From the NCBI GenBank assembly GCA_964582715.1, contig CAZOSM010000004.1, positions 62,001 to 126,000 of the forward strand: DNA of 64,000 nucleotides, given 5' to 3'. Source of the DNA: MFZZ01 sp964582715 (GTDB lineage Bacteria; Patescibacteriota; Microgenomatia; UBA1406; GWC2-37-13). The position numbers and the translations under genes were made by a program. Under the pieces are notes generated by a model. That model was not told the origin of the DNA, ran no database searches, and was given only the letters and a program-made list of their open reading frames with translations. Of the stretch, positions 1-8,819 are shown piece by piece; within the stretch, counting starts at the first letter, position 1; each line of letters begins with the position of its first letter.

Positions 1-975
1 TCTCTTATTGAGCGGCTACGAATGGCAGCAGTTCTTGGCTATTTACGATATCTGGCAGATTGGAAGCAACTCGAAAATTTCAAAGCTCACGACTGGCTTA
101 CCAAAGCAATGGGGAAGAAAGGCTATTCAATGCTCTGGGAACCTCTTCTGAAAGCAAAGTTTGGATCATATTACAAAGATATTTCACTTGCATGGTTTTG
201 GGCTCGTATTAAGGCAAGATCTACTCAGTTGGGTTACCCAAAGCAGGGTTTCCAGGGATTTGCCGAGCGTCTTGTTGATATTATTCTTGATAATGCAGGT
301 GTTATTCATTACCAAACACAGGTTACAAAGCTCGATCAAGTAGATAAAAAAACAGTACTAACCTACCAGACAAAGGGTGTAAAACAACAGGAAATCTTTG
401 ACGTTGTGCTTGTAACTATTCCAAATCTTCAGTTTGCTGGTATAGCGCCAAGTCTCCCAGAAAACTATAAAAAGAAATTACGGGATTTTAAAGGTATTGG
501 TGCGGTAAATATGGTGCTAGAACTTACCAAGCCGTTTTTGCCAAACAAGGTGTATTGGCTCAGTATCTGTGATACTCAGAATCCTTTTTTGGCGGTTGTT
601 GAGCACACCAATTTTATTGATAAAAAATACTACGATAATAAGCATATTGTGTATGTGGGGAACTATTTACCTCATGGTCATACGTATTTCTCTATGAAAA
701 AAGAGGAGCTGCTTAAAGAATACGATCCTTACCTACAGAAATTACATGCAGGTTATGAAAAACACATTGTGAATAGCTATGTCTTTAAAGAACCATTCGC
801 TCAACCGGTTGTGACACCAGGCTTTTCAAAACAAATTCTCGATTTTGAAACTCCTTTATCCCATGTTTTTTTGGCTAATATGCAACAAGTGTACCCTTGG
901 GATCGCGGAACAAACTTTGCAGTTGCAAAAGGAAAGGAAGTCGCGAGTGTGATTCGTGGTAAAATAAAGGCATGA
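1..975 (+). CDS. FAD/NAD(P)-dependent oxidoreductase, C-terminal part
   Basis: The reading frame is open from the first base, so the N-terminal dinucleotide-binding (GxGxxG) part lies upstream of the window. The visible 320 residues look like the C-terminal half of a protoporphyrinogen-oxidase / amine-oxidase type flavoprotein. The FAD-closing motif is near the end (VFLANMQQVYPWDRGTNFAV), where the conserved Gly-Thr-Asn and following helix contact FAD in this family. The substrate cannot be told; in such genomes relatives often sit in polysaccharide or sugar-nucleotide loci. The stop overlaps the next start as ATGA, so the two genes are translationally coupled. Confidence 0.8.
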   Translation, partial: SLIERLRMAAVLGYLRYLADWKQLENFKAHDWLTKAMGKKGYSMLWEPLLKAKFGSYYKDISLAWFWARIKARSTQLGYPKQGFQGFAERLVDIILDNAGVIHYQTQVTKLDQVDKKTVLTYQTKGVKQQEIFDVVLVTIPNLQFAGIAPSLPENYKKKLRDFKGIGAVNMVLELTKPFLPNKVYWLSICDTQNPFLAVVEHTNFIDKKYYDNKHIVYVGNYLPHGHTYFSMKKEELLKEYDPYLQKLHAGYEKHIVNSYVFKEPFAQPVVTPGFSKQILDFETPLSHVFLANMQQVYPWDRGTNFAVAKGKEVASVIRGKIKA

Positions 976-2543
976 AATCTTCCTCACAGACCAGTTCAAC
1001 AGGAGAATTGCTTTTATCAATTAGTCTTATTGTGCTGGCCTTTGGAGGTATCTTCGATGCATTTTATTTAACACTTAAACATTATTCAAAAGAGATTCCA
1101 CCTTGTGCAACAGGTATTTTTGCAGATTGTGGAACTGTCTTAACAAGCCAGTATGCAACAATCTTCAACATTCCTCTATCTCTTTTGGGGATGGTTCATT
1201 ATGCATTACTTACAACTCTTATCTTGATATCGATTATGTCTGCTAAGCAGTTGTTTATTCGACTTGCTTTTCTTGCTTCTGCCATTGGGTTTGTATTCTC
1301 TTTATATCTGGTATTCCTTCAGGTAGTTGTACTCAAGGCTTTGTGCCAGTATTGTATGGTTTCAGCGCTTATTAGCTTTATGTTGTATGTTCTTATTCGC
1401 ATCAGATTCTCTGCAGAGTATCGTAATATGATGCCTAAAAAGGTAGAAATGTTGTACCAGATTTTTGGTAAGCCAGCTTTCTTTTTGTTTAACCCTGAAT
1501 GGGTACACGATAACGCAATGCGTTTTGGAGAATTATTTGGAAAAGTGCCTTTTATCAGATCACTATTCCGTTTCCTTTTCTCATATGAACATCCATCACT
1601 CAAGCAGAAAATAGGTGATATTACCTTTCAGAACCCTGTTGGTTTAGCCGCGGGGTACGATTACGAAGCTGCTTTTACTCAGGTATTGCCATCAATCGGT
1701 TTTGGTTTTGAGACGATCGGAACTATGACAAACAGCCCTAGCGAGGGGAATGAAAAACCACGTTTAGGCCGTCTGATTAAATCTAAATCATTGTTGGTAA
1801 ATAAAGGATTTAGAAACCCAGGTGCTCAAAGAGTCGTTAAAAAATTACAAGGACACTCCTTTGAATTCCCTTTAGGAATTAGTGTTGGAGTAACCAATGA
1901 CCCAAAAATTGCTACACTCAAAGAAGCTATTAATGATATTATCAGTGCTTTCCAAACCTTTGAAAAAGGAAGACTAAAAAATGCCTATTATGAACTCAAC
2001 ATAAGTTGTCCGAATTTAAAAACAGCAGTTTCTTTCTATGATCCCAAAGGATTACACCAGCTATTAACTGAGGTGGGAAAGCTAAAACTCAAGAAACCTC
2101 TATTCATTAAAATGCCAATAGAGAAGTCCAATGAAGACGTAAAAAAGATGCTAGATATTATTGTGAAACATAAGGTTGTAAAAGGAGTTATATTTGGTAA
2201 TCTGCAAAAAAATAGGAAGGATAAAACACTCCTTCCAGAAGAGGTGTCAAAAATGGGCAAAGGAAACTTTAGTGGTAAACCTACTTTTAAAAGGTCAAAC
2301 GAGCTTATCAGATTGGCTTATAAAGGATATGGAAAGAAGCTTGTTATTATTGGCTGTGGTGGTATCTTTAGTGCCGATGATGCTTATATAAAAATAAAGT
2401 TAGGAGCTTCTCTCGTTCAGCTTATTACGGGTATGATCTTTGTTGGCCCTCAACTCATTACTCAGATTAATAGAGGATTAGTGGAGCGGTTAAAACGTGA
2501 TGGTTATAAAAAACTATCCGATGCAGTTGGAGTTGATGCGTAG
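972..2543 (+). CDS. VKOR domain fused to dihydroorotate dehydrogenase
   Basis: This is one 523-aa protein with two domains. Residues about 10-145 form a four-to-five-helix membrane domain of the vitamin K epoxide reductase family, with loop cysteines C45 and C53 and the active-site pair C125-x-x-C128. Residues about 170-520 are a dihydroorotate dehydrogenase: the PEWVHDNAMRFGELFGK helix and QNPVGLAAGYDYEA motif resemble quinone-linked class 2 enzymes. The catalytic base position, however, is Cys346 (NISCPN), as in soluble class 1 enzymes; class 2 normally has Ser. VKOR passes disulfide electrons to quinone and class 2 PyrD passes orotate electrons to quinone, so a shared quinone site is plausible (inference). 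It overlaps the upstream gene by 4 nt. Confidence 0.88.
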   Translation: MKSSSQTSSTGELLLSISLIVLAFGGIFDAFYLTLKHYSKEIPPCATGIFADCGTVLTSQYATIFNIPLSLLGMVHYALLTTLILISIMSAKQLFIRLAFLASAIGFVFSLYLVFLQVVVLKALCQYCMVSALISFMLYVLIRIRFSAEYRNMMPKKVEMLYQIFGKPAFFLFNPEWVHDNAMRFGELFGKVPFIRSLFRFLFSYEHPSLKQKIGDITFQNPVGLAAGYDYEAAFTQVLPSIGFGFETIGTMTNSPSEGNEKPRLGRLIKSKSLLVNKGFRNPGAQRVVKKLQGHSFEFPLGISVGVTNDPKIATLKEAINDIISAFQTFEKGRLKNAYYELNISCPNLKTAVSFYDPKGLHQLLTEVGKLKLKKPLFIKMPIEKSNEDVKKMLDIIVKHKVVKGVIFGNLQKNRKDKTLLPEEVSKMGKGNFSGKPTFKRSNELIRLAYKGYGKKLVIIGCGGIFSADDAYIKIKLGASLVQLITGMIFVGPQLITQINRGLVERLKRDGYKKLSDAVGVDA

Positions 2544-2544
2544 T

Positions 2545-3576
2545 ATGAAAAAGATACTTATCATTCTTGCTTTATTCCTTTATATCTTTCCAGGTTCTCT
2601 TCATGCTCAAAATAACACTGGTAGGTACGAAGCAGAGGTGACCAATATCCAAAATGGTGATGTTACTGTTATGGTCCTTGAAGAAGATAAAAAAGGTCAA
2701 GAGTACAAAGTTGAGTTGTTTGATGAAAGACAGCAACTTGAGGAGGGTGATAAAGTAATAGTGTCCATCATAACAGGCGTGGAAAGAGAGCCGTCGGTTA
2801 TTATAGAAGATCATATTAGGCGATTTCCGCTCATTGTTCTTTTTGCCATATTTTTACTTATTGTCATTATTGTTGGTCGAATCAAAGGAATCCTTTCATT
2901 TATTGGAATGGTATTTTCTTTTCTTATTATTGGCCAGTTTATAGTACCACAGATTATATTAGGCAATGATCCGCTTCTTATTTCATTATTAGGAGCATTA
3001 TTTATTATTCCATTAACATTCTATATTGGTCATGGAGTCCGTTGGCAAACAACTATAGCAGTGATAAGTACATTTATTGCGCTCTTTATTACAGGTATCC
3101 TTGCTTATATTTTTGTTCCTTTTGCAAAGCTCACTGGGTTTGCTGCAGAGGAAGCAACTTTTATTCAAGCCATACCAGGAACTTCTATTAATATTCAAAG
3201 CCTCCTTCTTGCTGGAATTGTGATTGGTGCTATGGGAGTTCTTGATGACATCACTATTTCTCAAACCTCTATTGTCGATAAACTTGTTAAAGCTAATCCA
3301 AAGTATTCATTTAAAGAAGTATTTGCAGAAGCCATGGATGTGGGTCGAGATCATATCTCTTCATTAGTCAACACGCTTATTTTGGTTTATGCTGGAGCCT
3401 CGCTCCCTTTATTCGTCTTATTTCATAATTCTCAACTGGGAAGTTATACAGATATTATAAATATGGAGATTGTAGCAACAGAAATTGTGAGGACACTCGT
3501 GAGCAGTATTGGAATTATCTCAGCTGTCCCTATTACAACAGTCCTTGCAAGTTGGTATATAAAGAAAAAGAGTTAA
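2545..3576 (+). CDS. YibE/F family membrane protein
   Basis: The 343-aa product starts with a signal peptide (MKKILIILALFLYIF...HA), then a short beta-rich extracytoplasmic domain (about residues 25-95, with TNIQNGDVTVMVLEED), then about seven to eight membrane helices typical of YibE/F (PF07907). The pattern GVLDDITISQTSIVDKL is a recognisable family motif near residue 235. The family role is unknown. The start was placed at the ATG one base after the preceding stop because it gives a clean signal peptide; an in-frame start 48 nt upstream would put hydrophilic sequence before it. It is the third gene of the operon, and its stop interlocks with the convergent nuclease gene. Confidence 0.82.
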   Translation: MKKILIILALFLYIFPGSLHAQNNTGRYEAEVTNIQNGDVTVMVLEEDKKGQEYKVELFDERQQLEEGDKVIVSIITGVEREPSVIIEDHIRRFPLIVLFAIFLLIVIIVGRIKGILSFIGMVFSFLIIGQFIVPQIILGNDPLLISLLGALFIIPLTFYIGHGVRWQTTIAVISTFIALFITGILAYIFVPFAKLTGFAAEEATFIQAIPGTSINIQSLLLAGIVIGAMGVLDDITISQTSIVDKLVKANPKYSFKEVFAEAMDVGRDHISSLVNTLILVYAGASLPLFVLFHNSQLGSYTDIINMEIVATEIVRTLVSSIGIISAVPITTVLASWYIKKKS

Positions 3577-4148
3577 TTACATGCCTTCCAAAGCCCTCGT
3601 TCTTCTTTACGAGCTGTTTTTTCTGCATCTCGAATGAGCGTGTCATATTTTACATCGGGAGGATAGGTATAAAGTCGTGCATAACCTTGCTCAACAAGGT
3701 ACTCATTAACAAAAATTGCTTCATCGGTAGCTTCTGGATTAATAATATATACATAACGAAGATATCTGTTATACCTATCTGTGTTGGTGACATCTTTTTC
3801 CATAAAAATCTGTTTACCTTCAACCAGCTCAGTATTCTTTTGAGAAGCTTCGCGACCAAAACACTGCACAGGCTTATTGGGGTGTTTTGTTTCTGGCGTG
3901 TCGATGCCAATATATCGCACAGTTTCACCTGTTTCGAGCTTAATGGTGTCACCATCAACAACCTCTGAAACAACACCTTGTTCCATCTGTCTTATATCCA
4001 CCTCTGCAAGAGCATTGGTCTCTTCGGCAAGCGTTTTAAAAGACTTAAATTTATTGATTTCTATTGTTATCTGTTCAAACGAAAGGATGAAGAGGATTAT
4101 CAGAAAAGGTAGTAAGTAGAGTTGAGGTAACTTTACTCTAGGTATCAT
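3573..4148 (-). CDS. Membrane-anchored thermonuclease (SNase-like)
   Basis: The 191-aa protein has one N-terminal membrane helix (residues about 8-24) and a staphylococcal-nuclease OB-fold (about 57-190). The catalytic set is present: R78 and E86 in RYIGIDTPE, and R128 in DRYNRYLRY, with D83 for calcium. It should hydrolyse DNA or RNA at the outer face of the membrane, which fits a scavenging lifestyle (inference). It is 7 nt downstream of the glutamate-cysteine ligase gene on the same strand, so co-transcription is likely. Its stop codon overlaps that of the YibE/F gene (TTAA). Confidence 0.87.
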   Translation of the reverse strand: MIPRVKLPQLYLLPFLIILFILSFEQITIEINKFKSFKTLAEETNALAEVDIRQMEQGVVSEVVDGDTIKLETGETVRYIGIDTPETKHPNKPVQCFGREASQKNTELVEGKQIFMEKDVTNTDRYNRYLRYVYIINPEATDEAIFVNEYLVEQGYARLYTYPPDVKYDTLIRDAEKTARKEERGLWKACN

Positions 4149-4155
4149 ATAGTAC

Positions 4156-5484
4156 CTATTTTAGGTTCTTTATGATCTGTTTTGTGAGGATAATTTCTTT
4201 AAATAAATCTTTTGCTACAGATAATGCAAGTGTTGCTGCCTCTTTATTGGAAAGCTCGGTTCCATAATTTTTTGTTTTTGCACGCTCCAGAATAGTATCG
4301 GAAACAGTTTTTCTTTTTGCAATCATGTCTTCTAGAGGTTCAATGAGAGGAAGAGATTTTGCAGGTATACATTGTTTACCCAGTTCGAGTAAACCTTTAC
4401 AGTATTCATAAATCATATTGTCCTGGAGACCTTTGTATGCGGCTTTATACTGTAATTTTTCTCTAACATGTTCTTCTGGTGGAATATAAATGGTGTTTCC
4501 AATTTTTTTGAATGGATATTTAATAGCGTCTTTGGAAACTGCAACCTGGACAAACTTTTCTTGCACATCTCGGGCAATATATTCAATAAGCGTTGCAAGA
4601 GCAATGATAATCCGTGGATTGTTAATATCAAGTCCTCTATGCTCGAGCGTTCCATGGGAATTGAGCTTTACGGGGTTCCATGCAGTATCTAAAATAGAAC
4701 CTCTTTTTAAAAGAGCCTTAATATTAATATCAAACTGGCCAATGATAGATTCCCAATCTTCAAATTTATTTTTAATAACAGCCATTAAATCGGTACTGCT
4801 ATCTCTATACTTCTGTAAAGCACCAAACTGAGGATACTTAGCATATAAACCTTGGGGGTAATTGAGTAAATCGCCACCTCGATACACAATCATGCGGGCA
4901 TCTTTTCCAAGCTGCTTACCCTGGTAATAAGGAGAACTTTGAGCAAATGTAGTGAGTGCTGGATCCATCGCAATAAACAAGTTATACATGTTGAGCATGC
5001 TATCCTGGTTTTTAGAAGAAATAAGTGTTTTTATAATCTTTTGTTCATAATCAAATACGCCCCATGGGAGTGAGAAATGAAAGTGAAGGCCTATACATCT
5101 TTTTGCAATAGCAAATTTTTGTTTTCCAAAAATTTGTTCCTTTACTTTATATCCATGCTCATCTTGAGTTTCGGGATTATGTTTCCCTGGGTAGGTGCCA
5201 TATGAATAGAGAACAATATCTTCTTTATCTGCGCAAAGGAGGACACTCTCAAAATCTTCAAGAAATGATTCCATGAGTTGTGGGATGTTGGTACTCGGTT
5301 TACTAATAACTTCAACCATATTTTTACCACATTCACGCTTGATATCGATATGAGGATACATGTTTTTTACTCGTTCTATCAACCTGTCTGCAGCATCAAT
5401 CATATAGCCAGATCGATCAAGGGTAAAAAGTTCTATCTCGATACCGAATTTTAGTTTTTTTAATACTGAATTTTTTTTCGCCAT
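4156..5484 (-). CDS. Glutamate-cysteine ligase family protein (GCS2)
   Basis: The 442-aa protein belongs to the GCS2 carboxylate-amine ligase family. Motifs visible are the N-terminal FGIEIELFTLDRSG, the metal-binding GLHFHFSLPWG near residue 130, and TLEHRGLDINNP near residue 280. It would join glutamate and cysteine using ATP to make gamma-glutamylcysteine. No glutathione synthetase is seen nearby, so gamma-glutamylcysteine itself, or another amine product, may be the end point (inference). No Shine-Dalgarno sequence precedes the start; a TATAAT lies about 40 nt upstream. Confidence 0.8.
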   Translation of the reverse strand: MAKKNSVLKKLKFGIEIELFTLDRSGYMIDAADRLIERVKNMYPHIDIKRECGKNMVEVISKPSTNIPQLMESFLEDFESVLLCADKEDIVLYSYGTYPGKHNPETQDEHGYKVKEQIFGKQKFAIAKRCIGLHFHFSLPWGVFDYEQKIIKTLISSKNQDSMLNMYNLFIAMDPALTTFAQSSPYYQGKQLGKDARMIVYRGGDLLNYPQGLYAKYPQFGALQKYRDSSTDLMAVIKNKFEDWESIIGQFDINIKALLKRGSILDTAWNPVKLNSHGTLEHRGLDINNPRIIIALATLIEYIARDVQEKFVQVAVSKDAIKYPFKKIGNTIYIPPEEHVREKLQYKAAYKGLQDNMIYEYCKGLLELGKQCIPAKSLPLIEPLEDMIAKRKTVSDTILERAKTKNYGTELSNKEAATLALSVAKDLFKEIILTKQIIKNLK

Positions 5485-5603
5485 AGAAACAACAAACTAT
5501 TTTTGTTTTGGGATAGTATATTATACACGAAATTGTAATATTTAGAGCATATTAACACAATGCATCAGATGCAAAGAACTCCCCACTCTTGAAAGAAATG
5601 TGA

Positions 5604-5609
5604 TAAAAT
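5604..5609 (+). promoter_or_regulatory. Extended -10 promoter of tRNA-Pro
   Basis: The sequence TGATAAAAT (TG at 5601-5602, -10 hexamer TAAAAT) lies 12 nt before the tRNA-Pro 5' end. The other two tRNA genes have the same extended -10 form at 10 nt. Confidence 0.6.
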
Positions 5610-5621
5610 TAGTCTCACATT

Positions 5622-5695
5622 CGGGGCGTAGTTCAGATGGCTAGAACGTACGCTTTGGGAGCGTAAGGTCGCGAGTTCAAGTCTCGCCGCCCCGA
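5622..5695 (+). tRNA. tRNA-Pro (TGG)
   Basis: A complete cloverleaf is readable: acceptor CGGGGCG pairs with CGCCCCG, the anticodon loop TTTGGGA gives anticodon TGG, and the T loop is TTCAAGT. The discriminator is A and CCA is not encoded. It lies between the divergent glutamate-cysteine ligase gene and the CBS-HPF gene, on the opposite strand to both. Confidence 0.97.
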
Positions 5696-5739
5696 CATTT
5701 GGGCTTTCGCAGTAATGTATATAGAAGTTGTACTACAAC

Positions 5740-6960
5740 TTAATAACTGATTAATTGTGGATCTACATTTGATAAAGTACTTCGTCGTTGTTGTTTTTCA
5801 ATTTGAGCTATGGCAGAGTCGATCCCTTTTATAAATGATCTATTTTGGGATTTTGCAATTATTTTAGCTCCAGCAATCGGACTAAGAATCAGTGATGTAT
5901 TAAACAAAGTACTGCCTCCTGTTGGTGTTTTTGGTTCCTCAAATGTTATTTCTATTTTATCAATTGCAATTTTTTTACTCATCTTTTGACCGAACCTAGC
6001 GAGATGTTCTTTTCCTTTCTTCACATCATATTCAGAAACATTACTGGTTGGGTTTGTCATAATAAAATTAATTCTTTCCTCAGGTCGTAATGATGCAAAT
6101 CCAGCTAGAATATCGTGCATGGATAAAAACCCCACTGGTTTTTTATAATTATCAGTGAGCACAACACTATTATGATCAGATGTCATAAGCTGCTTTATTA
6201 TCTCTGTCTGCTCCGTATCATTTGATAATGAATATACCCGATGAGTAGCATAGTTTTTTATTGGGTCATCAGATCTATATTTTTTTTCAATATCAAATGC
6301 CCGATCTGTCTTTTGTATACCATTTTTTCCAAATCGTTGTCTATCCGTAGGCTTCATATATGCATTCAGCAAATCTTTTCGTGAAACTATACCCGAAAGA
6401 ATTCCATGATTACCAACTAATATAACTCGTGATACACTTTTTTTCTTCATTATTTGGAATATGTCTCCCACAGTAGAATTATTACTAGCAGTGACTGGTA
6501 TATGTGGTTTTATAGTAGAGCTTATATACATTAATAAATCTTGATCTTTCAGTAAATTTTGAAATATATATTTACTACTTATCACTCCTATAACTTGTTT
6601 ATCTTCATTAAATACTGGAAGGACATACATGCGATTTTCAAGCATATATGAGGCTACATTATACAGTTGAGTTTTTTTTGTAATAAGTGGGGGATTTATT
6701 GCAATTGATGAAACTTTTGTTGTATAGGGATATCTATGTTTGTAAAGTGCTGTGTATGATGAAATAAGTCCGATAAATTCACCTTTTTCTGTAAAAACAA
6801 ATAAAGGTGAATGACTTGAAACAATACGCGGTAATACGGATCCCAAAGTTTCTTCTGCATCGATTTTTAGATTATTATCAAGTGGTGAAATATATGGAAC
6901 AATTTGAAATTGTTTTTTTAAATCTCTATCAGAGCCTTTTATATGTATTATGTTATTCAT
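5740..6960 (-). CDS. Four-CBS-domain protein with C-terminal HPF-like domain
   Basis: The 406-aa protein carries four CBS motifs in two Bateman pairs (about residues 15-150 and 150-300), including VSRVILVGNHGILSGIVSRK and SVVLTDNYKKPVGFLSMHD. Such pairs bind adenine nucleotides. Residues about 300-395 do not look like CBS. They follow the beta-alpha-beta-beta-beta-alpha order of the ribosome hibernation factor HPF/RaiA, with NFIMTN, a helix, KIEITFEE, LFNTSLIL, AKIIAK and a final helix GIDSAIAQIEKQQRR. A nucleotide-sensing ribosome-hibernation factor is inferred. It is 11 nt downstream of the acidic 100-aa gene. The HPF assignment rests on pattern, not alignment. Confidence 0.8.
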   Translation of the reverse strand: MNNIIHIKGSDRDLKKQFQIVPYISPLDNNLKIDAEETLGSVLPRIVSSHSPLFVFTEKGEFIGLISSYTALYKHRYPYTTKVSSIAINPPLITKKTQLYNVASYMLENRMYVLPVFNEDKQVIGVISSKYIFQNLLKDQDLLMYISSTIKPHIPVTASNNSTVGDIFQIMKKKSVSRVILVGNHGILSGIVSRKDLLNAYMKPTDRQRFGKNGIQKTDRAFDIEKKYRSDDPIKNYATHRVYSLSNDTEQTEIIKQLMTSDHNSVVLTDNYKKPVGFLSMHDILAGFASLRPEERINFIMTNPTSNVSEYDVKKGKEHLARFGQKMSKKIAIDKIEITFEEPKTPTGGSTLFNTSLILSPIAGAKIIAKSQNRSFIKGIDSAIAQIEKQQRRSTLSNVDPQLISY

Positions 6961-6971
6961 AAGTTTGTTAT

Positions 6972-7274
6972 TTAATGCGTTCTATAATATTCTTCTGCAT
7001 CGTCCATGTTTTTAGCAATATTTAGTTCTTTGGGATGTTCCAAATCCGCATCTATTGCTATACCCATCCTGTGTACGTTTTGAAGCGTATCATCGTCGGA
7101 CTCTAAATCTGGTGTAGAGCCACTGACAGAGTTACTTCCTCTCACGCTTGGAGATTGAAGAGATGAATTATCTTCTTGAGCCATTTCTTCCATATCTTGT
7201 TTGTAAGTACCGTTATCAACTGGTTTATCGTAAGAAATTACTGTAGGTTTGTTTGTTTTATTTTTTGTTTTCAT
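6972..7274 (-). CDS. Small acidic hypothetical protein
   Basis: The 100-aa product is hydrophilic and rich in Asp, Glu, Ser and Asn. It has no membrane helix and a low-complexity middle (SSLQSPSVRGSNSVSGS), so it is probably largely disordered. No family was recognised. It is the first gene of a two-gene unit with the CBS-HPF gene. A TAAAAT box at 7283-7288 ends 8 nt before its ATG, so the transcript is probably leaderless. It could be a partner or regulator of the CBS-HPF protein, but only position supports that. Confidence 0.65.
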   Translation of the reverse strand: MKTKNKTNKPTVISYDKPVDNGTYKQDMEEMAQEDNSSLQSPSVRGSNSVSGSTPDLESDDDTLQNVHRMGIAIDADLEHPKELNIAKNMDDAEEYYRTH

Positions 7275-7444
7275 AATATAGTATTTTAATATTTAAGGAA
7301 AAGTCTTAATAATGAAAATTTCAAACTAATTTATAAATCGATCTGTTTAACTTATTATAGTTCTTAATCAAGGTAGCAATGTAGTAGTCATGTAAGTAAC
7401 CGATAGTGTTTTGCGTAGAAGTTACTTCTATATTAATAAACAAT

Positions 7445-8521
7445 TTATTTTTTAATCGGCAAAGTAAAGTAAAAAGTTGAGCCCTTACCTTCTATACTTT
7501 TTACCCATAATTCTCCACCATGTTGTTTAACAATCTCTGATGAAATAAAAAGTCCGAGTCCAAGCCCAGAAATGGAACTTTCTTTTTTACCTTTCGCTCT
7601 AAAAAATCTTTCATAAATCCTGCTCTGTTCCTCTTGAGGAATACCCATACCAAAATCTTGTACAGAAACAGTAACTCTACCGATTTCTGGCTTTTGTGAA
7701 ACTAAAACTCTCTTTGCTTCAGGTGAGTATTTAATTGCATTCGAAACTAAATTTACGAGTACCTGATGAATTCGTGCTTTATCTGCATAAACTTTTACTT
7801 TAGTACTATCTGTTCGTTCTACAATATGGGAACTAATTGTGTATTGAAAATTACCTACAACTTCAGCAATCAGTTCCTCTAATTGAAATCGAGTTTTTTT
7901 TAATCGAAGTTGCCCAGTGCGCATTTTATATACATTCATAAATGATGCAACGAGTTCAGTTAATCTATTCATCTGTGAGTCCATTTTAGCAAGCATTGAG
8001 GACGCTTTTTTATCACTCGTGATTAATGGATGTTTTTGCAATAATTGTGTATATGCTTTCATACTCGTGACTGGAGTTTTTAGTTCATGTGATGCAATTG
8101 AGATAAAGTCATCTTTCTGTTGTTCTATATGTTTTTTTTCAGTTATATCTTCCAGAGCCAAAAGTATCATTGGCTCATTGCTGTTTTTCTGAACTACCTT
8201 ACGTGCGTTGAGTAGAATAATTCTTTTTCCAATAACCGGAAAATCATGCTCTATTTCAAAATCTTGGAAAAAAGACTTGTTAGGTATGATATCGTTTAGT
8301 AAATAACGGAGTTTTGGATTGTCCCATTGTCCATTTCCCAACTTATAAATTAACTTTTTTTCTGTTTCTTTTTTAGTAACATGGAAAATTTTATAGAAAG
8401 ACCTATTGGCAGTTAACACTCGGAGTTTTTCATCAAGAATAACGAGCGGTTCTCGTACGGTTTCTACGATCGCTTCTGCATAATCTCGCTCCTGTTCTGT
8501 TTTATGTAACGATTTTGGCAT
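7445..8521 (-). CDS. PAS sensor histidine kinase, cytoplasmic
   Basis: The 358-aa protein has one PAS domain (about residues 15-130), a HisKA dimerisation domain with phospho-accepting H145 (ASHELKTPVTS), and a HATPase domain with N box (NLVSNAIKYS), G1 (DFGMGIP) and G2 (GLGLGLFIS). There is no membrane helix, so it should sense an internal signal. An AGAAGG Shine-Dalgarno sequence sits 7 nt before the ATG, which is unusual here. No response regulator is adjacent. It is one of four related kinases in the window. Confidence 0.93.
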   Translation of the reverse strand: MPKSLHKTEQERDYAEAIVETVREPLVILDEKLRVLTANRSFYKIFHVTKKETEKKLIYKLGNGQWDNPKLRYLLNDIIPNKSFFQDFEIEHDFPVIGKRIILLNARKVVQKNSNEPMILLALEDITEKKHIEQQKDDFISIASHELKTPVTSMKAYTQLLQKHPLITSDKKASSMLAKMDSQMNRLTELVASFMNVYKMRTGQLRLKKTRFQLEELIAEVVGNFQYTISSHIVERTDSTKVKVYADKARIHQVLVNLVSNAIKYSPEAKRVLVSQKPEIGRVTVSVQDFGMGIPQEEQSRIYERFFRAKGKKESSISGLGLGLFISSEIVKQHGGELWVKSIEGKGSTFYFTLPIKK

Positions 8522-8819
8522 ATATTATCCTTCTAACTAGAAGTTTACTCTTTATTTGGGAATGTACAACTATTTCATACAAATGAACGCTGATAAGCTC
8601 AATTTTATGGAATATTTGTAAGAGAAGACAAAATGTAACAGCGTTAATGTAGAAAATATAGAGTGCTTGTTAAATGAACAGAAATTTAGTAGATATACTT
8701 AATAGCTATTATATTATTTATAGAGTTATAAAAATAATTTTTATCAGTTAGTTGATTATTCCAATATGCCCAAATAGTATTCGCCAGTAGTTCAAGATCA
8801 ATCTCTTCTTCTCGACAAG
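8522..8819. other. AT-rich intergenic stretch
   Basis: This 298-nt gap separates the histidine kinase from the LigD-type phosphoesterase, both on the minus strand. No RNA gene, terminator or start-bearing reading frame could be supported. The minus strand stays open for about 45 codons next to the phosphoesterase stop but has no start codon. Confidence 0.5.
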
